64,000 nucleotides of DNA from Rhipicephalus microplus (Eukaryota > Arthropoda > Arachnida > Ixodida > Ixodidae). Positions 54,375 through 64,000 of this stretch are shown here, in pieces. The stretch is from positions 190,930,491 through 190,994,490 of the forward strand of contig NC_134702.1 of the NCBI RefSeq assembly GCF_043290135.1, given 5' to 3'. How positions within the stretch are numbered: position 1 is the stretch's first letter; every line of letters starts with the position of its first letter. The translations under genes were made by a program, and so were the position numbers. Below the pieces are notes generated by a model. That model made no database searches and had not been told where the DNA came from. It saw only the letters and a program-made list of their open reading frames with translations.

Positions 54375-56766
54375 CACTGCTGTTGTTGATACCAAGCCCA
54401 CTATATGCATTGTACTTACAGCTGGTGCTGTGAGGAGCACATGCCCTAGCATAGATTTCAGTAGTCGTAAACACGTTAAATTCATTCATTTATATAAGTT
54501 GTGTGTGCGAAAAGCAGCGCGCATGTTGAAACTACTGAGTAGGAAATATTCGGGAATTTTTTTCAGCGTATACAGGGAAAAGTGCCCAACATAGGCTATT
54601 TTCATGCTTTAAAATGGGAATTCTTCAGCGTAGTACGGAAGATCACTGAGTGGACCACACTTCGTGTTACAATGTGGCTGCGTGAAGATTTGTGCAATTC
54701 TATCTACTTTTCCTCGTGCCTTTTCTTGATTTTTTGTACGTGAACGTATGTGGGGGAGCAGCTTGCCTCATGTTGCCTGCGCACGAGCACTATCGCGGGC
54801 GTGTGAGCTAGACGGTTTCTTTAGAGGTGTGACGCCGAGTCATGGTTGTGCGTGGTGAGCACCTCGAACGCGCAAACAGACGCATTTGTGAAATACATCG
54901 CATTCCCCTGCGATCAATATTGTCGAAAAGTGCATAATAATGCGTAATATTTGTAAGAGAGCATTTATTTTAGTCACGAACGAGTACTGAATCGAACGTG
55001 TGCCGCCACTTCCAGACCACAACATGACATCGCCGTTCCAACCGGTCTCTTCAAGGGTGCGCGAATGAAACAAGCAAGCATGCATCAAAGGGTACCCGGG
55101 GAATGCCCTTACCCTCAACACACGCGACAGCCCGCATCGATTGGGAGAAATCAAGAAGTTGAAGTGTTGCTTTTTTTGAGTGCGACCGTTTTCGCAAACA
55201 AATCGGCTAGACAAAACTCTTTCCCTGGCATTCGGCCACTGCACGGGCGCGTGCTACCAGGGAGCGTTGCGCATCCAAGGTAGAGCAGCCAAGCAGGCAC
55301 TCTTCCCAAGCCCCTCTAGTTGTAATGGGAAAGGGGAATACGAAAGGATCAAAACTAGTGATGATGAACGGTAGGACGGGTGGTGAACTCGGTCAAGAAG
55401 TTATCATGTTTGAGTTGTTCGAGAAACCATTTTGTGCGGTCAGTTGATTTTGAACAATCGAGTAACGCAACCGCGGAAGTAGTATTTTGAAGATTGTCGC
55501 CATGACAACGATCAGCGCTGGAGTTGGTTGCTGTGTTTTCAAGTAAAAAAATGTTCGAAAACGTTCCAAGACTTGTGAAGTACAGATGTGTGCTGGATAT
55601 TCAAGGCCCCTGTGTGTCCTCACGCAGTTGTAATGCTTGATATTGCATTTGTAGCGCCATCCGGTTTGGTCCTGTGGTTTTAAATACCCTTTCAGTGATT
55701 CAGTTAGTTGTAATTGTTACCTGCCGAATGTGCAAGTTCGTGTGATGCCTTTGCTGAGATCACCTTTTGCTTCTGTTGTATTCTCGTTATTTTACATAAG
55801 TCTTCGATAACTACCATTGTTGTTGGCGCGCTATTAGGATCTACACTTCAATTTCGCGTGTTTTTGCGATGGGTGTCGTTGGGCCCATACACCACCCTTT
55901 CGAATATAGCTGGTCATTGCCTTACCATGAACGGAATCAGGGACCTTTTTTCAATTTAGGTGAGTCGAACGGGCAGCATTCATGAAGAAAAGTGTAGCCT
56001 ATATATATATGCCGCAATTTTCTTCATGTCAATCCTCTTAGAGTATACTCGAATAAATATTGAAGCTCTTTGGGCAAACTATTCGCACATGTGGTGTAAT
56101 AGGTACTTCTAATAACAACTCAGAATCGAACTTTTGATGTGTAACCATAAAACACATCCTTTACGGGCTACTGTACCGCGTAGAAATTGTTGTGAAAGTG
56201 TTGTTTCTGGGAGTTTTGGCGCCAGAGTGGGCGCGAAGTGAACTGGGCCTGGCACGCCGCTTCAGCGGCAGGCTGCACGCCTCAAGTTTTTTTTTTATCT
56301 AGCCACCTTGATACTAGCCGGCGACTACAACGCAGACATTACGAACCTGAGGAGGCTTAGCATCGCCCACTCACTGCCATTCATTTCGCGGAGATGGGCT
56401 AATTTTTCTTAACGCACTCGAATTCAAATTGCCAATATCTCTTCGCGCCACTTCCTGGTTGGCAGAAACTGCCAATCAGCTTCAGTGCATTGCGCTTAGC
56501 TAAAGTGAATCTTAACAGACGTGGTAACTGTATCGTAGTGCATTTGTAATGCTTTAAAATGGAATAACCCTCACTGCAACCCCAATTAATGCTTCACAAA
56601 CATTACTGTCTATTTGAAAATCAGTTGCGAGACCTGGCGCAGCACATATCCGGCCGCGGATATGCACCACTGTCTGGTCGAAAGTGTTTTATGACGTACG
56701 TGGCAGTAATGTCCCAATAAATTATGTAATAAAGAATGAGTCGTATTCGTCAAAGGAGGTTACCTT
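54375..56766. other. Long spacer
   Basis: It contains a 134-codon minus-strand frame (54840-55244) without known motifs, and a GC-richer patch near 56200-56340. No TE domain was recognised. Confidence 0.35.
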
Positions 56767-56779
56767 CCAATACTGAATT

Positions 56780-56904
56780 CGTGTACTCAGATTTGGGTGC
56801 ACGTTGAAGAACCCCAGGTGGTCAGAATTTCCGGAGCCCTCCACTACGGCGTCTCTCATAATCAGAAGTGGTTTTGGGACGTTAAACCCCACAAATCAAT
56901 CAAT
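56780..56904 (+). mobile_element. Headless Ruka-type SINE with 13-bp target duplication
   Basis: 125 bp starting CGTGTACTCAGATTTGGG and ending with the (AATC)n tail. Exact duplications CCAATACTGAATT flank it (56767-56779 and 56905-56917). Its start agrees with that of the 29.2-kb copy. Confidence 0.92.
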
Positions 56905-57204
56905 CCAATACTGAATTTGGTTTACCCTAAGTGAAGGGAGTGACCATGACAGCACTGAGATGAAGGTGGCTAAATAGATACGTAGATAGACGCTAAAAGT
57001 GGTTGCAGTACGTATAGAAATGTGCATTAAAAAACAGAGCAGGGCCTTTGTATGCGCTAAGTTCTTTCAGAAGCAAAAGCTGTTATGAGATTGCAAAACG
57101 GGTCACGTGCGGCGCTGCAGTTGTCCGCCGCCACCGCTGCTGCCATCCGTAACCAGTATTGAACGAAAAAAAAAACCTCAGGAAATTAAGAATTGTAATG
57201 ACAC

Positions 57205-57285
57205 AATGAAATTCGCACTCGGATTCACTCTGATTTCGTGCCAGATCAGTATTCTACCACTGAGCCACGCCAGTTCTTGGAACAC
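57205..57285 (-). mobile_element. tRNA-like SINE head, second family
   Basis: The minus strand reads GGCGTGGCTCAGTGGTAGAA followed about 35 bases later by GTGCGAATTTCATTG. It is similar to the segment at 32757-32835. Confidence 0.45.
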
Positions 57286-57762
57286 GTTTCTAAACTGGCC
57301 TAAACTGGCTTGACGTCGGGAAAGAAATCGCGGTAATACGAGAAAGAAAGCGTTCCAGAACCTCAAAAGAGCAGTCATCCAGGGGTCACAGAATGCTGAT
57401 TGCGTAATGGGGGGATCGTCCAATGCTCCAACCCATGAGAAAACTTGTTCATGATCACCTATAAAGTGCAGGGCATACCCTCTTCAGGCGTATTTTTTAT
57501 CGTCGTCAGCGACTGCATAGAAAAATTGCACAAAATTACTAACATGTTTGTAGCGGAAATTTCTGCAACGAATGACGAAGGATATCATAGTGAATGCTGG
57601 CTTACTACACAAAAATATGATTCCTTATGGAGTAGTGGGTATCCACCAGTGCGCCTGAACCATCTCAAATAGTGCTTAGAAAACATACCTAAAGGCCACT
57701 TTATAGCTTACGCTGCAGCTGCACTGTGCGTTCCGCTCAGGCTTGTCACTTTTTTGTTGTTT

Positions 57763-58085
57763 GGCGCGAAGCTATTAAAGCGATGCGTCTGTCCAACCCT
57801 TTGGTCTCGACTTGGTATGTCACCGCCTAGTTCTATGACTCATTCAGCAGGCGTGGAGTGATGAATGAATAGACAAGCGGACAGAGAGACAGACCAACTT
57901 ACAGACGCACGGATGGACAGATGGACAAACACAGACAGATACAGACAGACGGACGGACGGATGGACGGCTCACGCTTTAGTATTAAAACCTTCCGAAGCT
58001 TTACTTTACTCATCATCATCAACTCCGTGTATATGCTGTGATTCGTTTTTTCTTCTAGAGTAGGGCGTAGCCTACTTCGCAAAAT
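57763..58085. mobile_element. Foldback-type repeat with (GACG/GACA)n core
   Basis: It starts GGCGCGAAGC, close to the end sequence of MITE copy A. It contains the GACAGAC/GGACGGAC tetranucleotide tract (57870-57970), then ACTCATCATCATC and the GTATATGCTGTGATTCG block shared with 13.9 kb. Confidence 0.5.
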
Positions 58086-58565
58086 GTGTATTAGTATCAA
58101 CACAGATTGCGTTGTGATTCAGTTTAGCGAACATGCACTTTCATGCACTCAACCTTGTTCTGATCATACATAGACACAGATGAGACTTTAGAAAATTGCC
58201 ATTACAGTGGGACTCACTTTTGAAGACATCTCGGTGCGCGTACACACGTGTTCCTGGTTCTCAAATAACTGCGGGCTCTCCTAGGAAAAAAACGTTAGGC
58301 TATATTTAAACCATAGTGTAACGCCGGCTTTGTGTCAAGGGACAACGCGTCTTATCCAGCTCTCGATGAATTTAGTCCAGTCGTCTGGCACAGAGCATGA
58401 TGCCAGACTTTGGCGTGGACAATAAAGCCTTACCCTTATTACCCCCCCCCACCCCAGAAAAACGGCTGGCACAACTGCGTTTTGGGAAAATACGGTGGCA
58501 GAAACGCATCAATGCGATGTATGAGCTGATCTATTTAGGTAAATCTGCGTGCAGCTTATTGTTGC
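58086..58565. other. Spacer
   Basis: A C9 run near 58442 and no gene. Confidence 0.35.
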
Positions 58566-58567
58566 TT

Positions 58568-58794
58568 GATTTATATGTGGGGCTTAAAGTCCCAAAACCA
58601 CCATATGAATATGAGAGACGCCGTAGTAGAGGGTTCCGGTAATTTCGACCACCTGGGGTTCTGTAACGTGCACCAAAACCTCAGCACGTAAGTATACGGC
58701 ATATTTGCTCTCATCGAAACTGCAGCCGCCACAGCCGAGATTCGATTCCGCGACCTACGGATTAGTACCCGAGTATCTTAGCCTCTATAGACGA
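58568..58794 (-). mobile_element. Ruka-type SINE, full length
   Basis: The body (GACGCCGTAGTAGAGGGTTC) and head are present in minus orientation; the B-box reads GGAATCGAATC on the minus strand. The head is diverged. Confidence 0.82.
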
Positions 58795-58799
58795 GCCTA

Positions 58800-59430
58800 T
58801 TGTTGATGAATAATGCTTTGATAACATTGAACAGTTATCCTCAAGAATATGGTAATTTGAATAAAAAAAACCATAAGAAGAGCGTACAGAAAACTAAAGA
58901 TTAAACGTCTCAAGTAGACTAGGAAGATTCCCTGGATGATCTGCTTTTGCTATTACAATGCACTGCCTAAAATACATTATAACCGAAATCTGTCCTTTAG
59001 AGCAATACATCTCCTGCGGGACCAAGTTTACCACAGCTTTTACATTTCAAGAAAGTGTCCGATGCACCTCGAATGATTAACAACTTTCAGGGCACTCGAG
59101 CTTCCAGCGTAGAACACAATGAAGCAATGAAGCCTTTCTTGCTTCGTTTCTCCGTCTATGGCTCAACCACGCTGTAACGAAACGAACGATTTTGGTCGTA
59201 AGTTTGGCCGTTTCGAACTATCCTAGAATGCCTACTGCAGGTACAGTGAAATGCCAATTACGTCAAGTATTGTCTTTTGCAAATCGGCAGAGGACCCACT
59301 GGGCGCCCGAACGGCAACAGACGAGTCTGCGCAGCTGGTCAATATATCGATTTTTTTGCGTGCGGTGATCCATGCTTAAGTATGTCTAAGCGCATTGAAA
59401 CGCGTGAGCCTTTAGAAAGCCCTCTTATTG
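58800..59430. other. Spacer
   Basis: No recognised gene or repeat. Confidence 0.35.
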
Positions 59431-59439
59431 TACAATCCA

Positions 59440-59862
59440 CACATTTTGACGTGTAGCATAACTCTGCACTTCTGCTGCAAAATATTGTACGCGTTAAGCA
59501 TACTCCTTGCATGTCTTAACGTGCCATCCGCCAAAACACTATTCAGAAATGTGTGTAGGATTTGTTACAATGTGTTTTCGTGTCCATTCCTTGTATCACC
59601 ATGTTTTATTGTTTTGTACTCGCAGTAAAGTTGGTAATTATGACACATATGTATGTAGTATCAGTTTTATTTTCTTTGTTTTCTAAAAGCGTAGTGTTTC
59701 CTATGAACCTTCCGTGCAGCAATTGTTTGTGGCTTTGTGCCTACTGCTGACATGTACGGATGGCGAGGCCCGTCAAGCGGCGTTAAATTAGCTGCTTTTT
59801 TCTCATCATCCTCAGTTTGTGTTTTCAAGCTGAAATAAAGACTTGATTGATTGATTGATTAC
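59440..59862 (+). mobile_element. LINE 3' end with (ATTG)n tail
   Basis: The phrase GATGGCGAGGCCCGTCAAGC, then AGCTGAAATAAAGACTTG and an (ATTG)4 tail, is typical of a CR1-type LINE 3' UTR with its AATAAA and microsatellite end. No coding part is attached. Confidence 0.5.
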
Positions 59863-60171
59863 TTCAAGGTCATACTGTGTTTTTTTTTCATTTCGGCAGC
59901 AGTTTCAAGCAATAATATGGTTTCCCAGCGAACACCTTCTTGCCACGCCGACGACCTGGGTTTCATTCTCACTCATATTGAAAGTTCTCATTATTTAACC
60001 TAGTGGCAGCCTACTGTATCCTTCTCGTAGAATGATATTGAAAACTTCTGTGTTACAGCTCTAGAATCGAATGTACCGTGTTTACGCCAGGACGGGGAAC
60101 CATATTATGCCTTCAGAGGCGTTGCACGAAGCAGATAACACTTATGGTTTTCGTAAAGGCATATTGTTTTG

Positions 60172-61455
60172 TATTATTTTTATTTATACATACTATCAGT
60201 CCCAGAGGGATTATAACAGGTGGACAATCTAAGGCAGTGATTAACTACAGCCAATAGAAAGGGAAAAAATAAAAAGAAAAAATTAACAAAACAACAACAA
60301 AAAACAAAACATATAAGCGCATTTGTCAAAGTACTATCACATTGGCACTTTACTTAAATAACAAGAAAGATCACATAGCACCCCATTATGTTTGCGAGGC
60401 TATCAAGTCGCTTTCTACTAGTTTTGTTAATGTGGCTAAGGATGTGCTACTGGTAATGGAGGGGGACAGGTTATTCCATTCTCTGATCGCAAGCAAGAAG
60501 AACGAGAATTTGAAGGCATCTGTGTGAAATCTGTAAGAGGCAAGGGTGTGAGAGGATTTGTGGCGGGTAGTTCTAGCTGCGGATAGCTTTATGTAGCGGG
60601 AATTGTCTATGTTTAAGTGACCATGTAACAGTTGGTACATCAGCTTTAAGCGTGTCAATATCGCCCGGTTTTTTATGGTTACTAGTCCAGCCTTCTTAAG
60701 CAACTCCGTAGGTGAATCTGTTCGGTTAAATTTCTTAAAGATGACCCTAAGCGCTTTTTGTTGAACACCTTCGAGCTTGCTGGTTAGTTTTTTTGTGTAC
60801 GGGAACCAGGCAGTGTTTGCGTACTCCAGGATGGGTAGTATAAGTTTATTGTAGGCCAGTAACTTTGTGTGTGGTGGAGCTTGCTGTAATTGCCTTTTTA
60901 TAAATAACAGTCTTGTAGCGCAGATGATGTGATGTAATGAATATCAGCGTCCCACCACAGGTCATGTGACTGAATGACCCCTAGATACTTATATTTCGTG
61001 ACTTTAGAAAGGGTAGCTGAATTGATGACGTAATTGAAATTGGATGGATGCTTTTTTCTAGTTATAGATAAGAGCGCAGACTTTTTTCGTTAATTTTTAT
61101 TTGCCAATCACTGCACCAGGCTGAAACTGCATCTAGCGCTGTATTTAAGGCGATATGGTCATAGTGTGAGTGAATTTGTTTGCACAGGATGCCATCACCT
61201 CCAAATAATCTGCATCCACCATTAACAGATCAAGGAAGATCGTTCACAATAAGTAAGAATAATACCGGTGCCAAAACACTGCCTTGCGGTACGCCAGAGG
61301 TCACCGGTACGATCGAAATTGGACATGGTTTAATTCCATGAACTGCGACCTGTCTGTTAGGAAGTTAGTAATCTAGTCAAGAATTAGGCCCTTGCCTAGA
61401 AAAAGTTGGAGTTTCAAGATGACTTTGCTGTGCGACACCCGATCAAATGCTGGAT
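60172..61455 (-). pseudogene. CR1/L2-like LINE, 5'-truncated, RT to 3' end
   Basis: Read on the minus strand from 61455: AFDRVSHSKVILKLQLFLGK, then VTSGVPQGSVLAPVLFLLIV and NDLP, a decayed catalytic box (G in place of the first Asp region, LFGGDGI-like), and then the C-terminus. The open stretch 60386-60703 carries the thumb/C-terminal region (AILTRLKLMYQLLHGHLN and FKFSFFLLAIREWNNLS). The 3' tail reads GTATGTATAAATAAA, like the LINE at 28-32 kb. Several stops make it inactive. Confidence 0.82.
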
Positions 61456-61617
61456 GAAGTAATTCATCTGTGCCTAGGCAAACTGAACCAACCTAATTGC
61501 TACCGGAAAGTCAGCACCATTTGGAAATCACAGGCTCGTAATATAGGCAAAAGTGATTCTCCGTTCCTTTATATGTGCCGTTGTTCCCTATCGTTAAAGG
61601 TACAGAGAACTGGTAAT

Positions 61618-62861
61618 AACATTCTAGGAGGCTTGTGTAAGAGAAAAACTGAATTTATAACGTCGAAGAGGGGCCATGCGTTTTGCGCATGGTACCTCTT
61701 TTGAGTATGCCCTTTTAAACACTTGGGTACACTTGTTTATGCACTTTTAAAATACATATGAAGCTCAGAAAAATCAGCTCGTCGTGACGCCTGGTGACTA
61801 GCCTAAATTTTGCTGCAACATGTCGTTCGCATTTCAGTAGTTAGTACTCCGCTGTTCAGGTGCATCATAATTCGTCACCCATATTTGTTTCTATAGCGTT
61901 CAACATCGCCGCTTTATTTGGCGTACATAACAATGAGTGACGATAAAAATATGTGTGGTGTTTAACGTCCGAAAACCACCATATGATTATGAGAGACGAC
62001 GTAGTAGGAGGTTCCGGAAATTTCGAAATGGCCATAACATTCCAGGAGGCTTGTGTAAGTAGAATAACTGAATTTATAATGTCGAAGAGGGGCCATGCCT
62101 TTTGCGCATGGTCCCTCTTTGGAGTATGCACTTTTGAACACTCAGGTGCACTTGGTTATGCACTTTTAAAGTACATATTCAGCTCACAAATTCAGCTCGT
62201 CGCGACGCCTGGTGACTAGCCTAAATTTTGCTGTAACATGTCGTTCGCATTTCAGTAGTTAGTACTCCGCTGTTCAGGTGCATCATAATTCGTCACCCAT
62301 ATTTGTTTCTATAGCGTTCAACATCGCCGCTTTATTTGGCGTACATAACAATGAGTGATGAGAAAAATATGTGTGGTGTTTAACGTCCGAAAACCACCAT
62401 ATGATTATGAGAGACGACGTAGTAGGAGGTTCCGGAAATTTCGAAATGGCCATAACATTCCAGGAGGCTTGTGTAAGTAGAATAACTAAATTTATAATGT
62501 CGAAGAGGGGCCATGCCTTCTGCGCATGGTCCCTCTTTGGAGTATGCACTTTTAAACACTCGGGTACACTTGGTTATGCCCTTTTAAAGTACATATGCAG
62601 CTCACAAAATCAGCTCGTCGCGACGCCTGGTGACTAGCCTAAATTTTGCTGCAACATGTCGTTCGCATTTCAGTAGTTAGTACTCCGCTGTTCAGGTGCA
62701 TCATAATTCGTCACCCATATTTGTTTCTATAGCGTTCAACATCCCCGCTTTATTTGGCGTACATAACAATGAGTGATTATAAATTATATGTGGTGTTTAA
62801 CGTCAGTAAACCATCATATGATTATGAGAGACGACGTAGTAGGAGGTTGCGAAAATTTCGA
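61618..62861. repeat. Tandem array of three 418-bp units
   Basis: Unit starts are at 61618, 62036 and 62454 (AACATTC landmark); spacing is exactly 418 bp each time. Each unit ends in about 80 bp of a minus-strand SINE tail; in the last unit the SINE continues into a full copy. Each also has a small hairpin (GAGGGGCCATGC with GCATGGTCCCTC). Open frames of 88 codons repeat with the array and are not genes. Confidence 0.92.
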
Positions 62862-63017
62862 CCACCTGAGATTCATCAACGTTCACTATAGTGAGCACAC
62901 GGATCTACAGCATTTTTGCCTATATCGAAAATGCAGCCACACAAGCCGGGCTTCAATCTTGCGAACAGCGAATCAGCAGCCGAGTACTTTAGCCACTAGA
63001 CCACCATGGCGAGGTGG
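62787..63017 (-). mobile_element. Ruka-type SINE, full length, at the end of the tandem array
   Basis: 3' body (GACGACGTAGTAGGAGGTT) through to a head with GCGAATCAGCAGCCGAGTAC and CCACTAGACCACCATGGCG in minus orientation. It is the source of the SINE pieces in the array units. Confidence 0.85.
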
Positions 63018-63019
63018 AA

Positions 63020-63640
63020 CACATTATAAAGTAAAAGGTGTAGATGGTCAGAAGAGGGGCTATCATAGCGGCAACACAAGAAATTGTGACGAGCCACACA
63101 GCAAATTCTCAGCGAGAAGCAGTGCTGAAACATGAATCTAGATACAGCGCTCATTAACCACTGTTTACTGCATCTGTCGTGTCTAAAAATTTTTCGACCC
63201 CGGAGAACGAAAAGTTCTAATAAAAGTGTTGCGCGGCGTTTTCAGCGTTACCTTTTTTGAATGGCCGCTTTGACCAGTCTTCTTTGTGCGACCCCAAAAG
63301 AAGCAAGCGCCGTTTGAAAAACTCTCAGGCCCGTTAGGACAAGATGTCGTCATGGGCTCACGCACCAATATATACCATGCATGCGTTTCTTTCATGCAGT
63401 AATAGTTGGGACTTTTATCAAACATACATGATTATGTTCAATGAATTGACGTCCAGAGACACGTCATTGTGTTTGATTTTAAAGTAGGACATGTGTGCAT
63501 GAACCTCTTATTGAGAGGGGAAAAAGAGCATTACGATGCCGACTTGGGCTCGAAATTCTAATGTGTAAAACAACTATGTTGAAGCATTGGATGTATGTAC
63601 AGACTATTTGCTTTATTACCCCTTTGGCTAAAAAAAGCGT
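63020..63640. other. Spacer
   Basis: No gene is recognised. At 63642-63690 a further fragment of the 418-bp unit appears (GTAAGTCGAATAACTGAATT). Confidence 0.35.
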
Positions 63641-63689
63641 TGTGTAAGTCGAATAACTGAATTTATAACGTCGAAGAGAGGCCATGCGC

Positions 63690-63779
63690 TTTTGGCCAGT
63701 GAAATGGGCCAGTGAAACAATTTGGGCCAGTGAAATGGGCCAAAATAGGCCAGTGAAACGTTTTGGGCCAGTGAAACAT
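63690..63779. repeat. GGCCAGTGAAA minisatellite
   Basis: Six irregular copies of GGCCAGTGAAA with 0-14 bp spacers (GGGCCAGTGAAATGGGCC pattern). Confidence 0.85.
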
Positions 63780-63780
63780 T

Positions 63781-64000
63781 ACACTGTTCTACTCCGAGCT
63801 AAGCTATTGTGTCGTTTGTTGGGGAACAACGACATCACAGAACCATAAGATGTTCCCCAAGTTACAGAAAAAAAACGTACTACGACTAATCAAAGGATAC
63901 TATGGTCACCCACAAAATTTTAGCACATGCCCCTTATTTTGCAAATATTTCATATTACAAGCAAATCAAACATATTACTACAAGTTACTTTGGCACATCA
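63781..64000 (+). pseudogene. LINE RT C-terminal fragment, cut by window end
   Basis: One frame reads TLFYSELSYCVVCWGTTTSQ, KMFPKLQKKNVLRLIKGYYG and CPLFCKYF. This matches the post-RT region of CR1/L2-like LINEs (LSYCVxxWG...LQKKxLRLI...PLF). The frame is open to the window edge, so more may follow. It starts abruptly at the minisatellite. Confidence 0.7.

Noticed and set aside
61447..62637. Family of 88-codon proteins in both orientations
   Set aside because: They recur with the 418-bp tandem unit and include SINE sequence; not genes.
1..64000. CRISPR array, operon or prophage
   Set aside because: The window is eukaryotic; direct repeats seen are microsatellites, minisatellites or TE duplications without regular spacers.

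Overview
The window is animal nuclear DNA, most likely from a hard tick (Ixodida, metastriate-like). The main evidence is repeated tRNA-derived SINEs of the tick Ruka type. LINE families with tick-style tails and young Ty3/gypsy elements fit the same picture. No operons, bacterial genes, rRNA or CRISPR are visible. Most coding sequence belongs to transposable elements; the rest is AT-rich spacer.

Layout: 0.9-1.7 kb LINE ORF1 remnant; 2.2-4.4 kb 5'-truncated RTE-type LINE; 5.06-10.73 kb a Ty3/gypsy element (T1) with three identical 184-bp LTRs, an inverted gag segment and an intact pol; 11.1-12.3 kb two I-type LINE fragments; 12.5-14.0 kb foldback/MITE-like repeats; 14.3-21 kb low-repeat DNA with one candidate host gene on the minus strand (17.8-20.4 kb, small secreted peptide); 21.2-22.2 kb a solo-LTR-like promoter unit and a SINE; 22.3-24.8 kb a deleted Ty3 element (T4); 25-27 kb spacer and SINEs; 27.5-32.1 kb a nearly full-length but broken CR1/L2-like LINE split by a SINE; 32-40 kb spacer, two SINEs, a CpG-rich patch and a 103-bp-arm hairpin; 40.8-46.2 kb an apparently intact Ty3 element (T2) on the minus strand; 48.2-51.6 kb a decayed relative (T3) abutting a MITE copy; 52-59 kb spacer with SINEs and microsatellites; 59.4-61.5 kb LINE 3' parts; 61.6-62.9 kb a 418-bp tandem array; 63.7-64 kb a minisatellite and the start of another LINE fragment.

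The Ty3 elements share a design: short LTRs (125-184 bp), an 18-nt PBS close to the 5' LTR, gag with capsid and one zinc knuckle, pol (protease, RT, RNase H, integrase) in the -1 frame, and a purine-rich PPT. T1, T2 and T4 are each flanked by the same 4-bp target duplication, ATAT. T1 is the most unusual object: part of its gag, leader and a complete LTR are inverted inside the element, as in a self-integration product that was then mobilised again. The most interesting non-TE object is the small minus-strand gene, supported by consistent splice phases, a signal-peptide-like start and a polybasic site.
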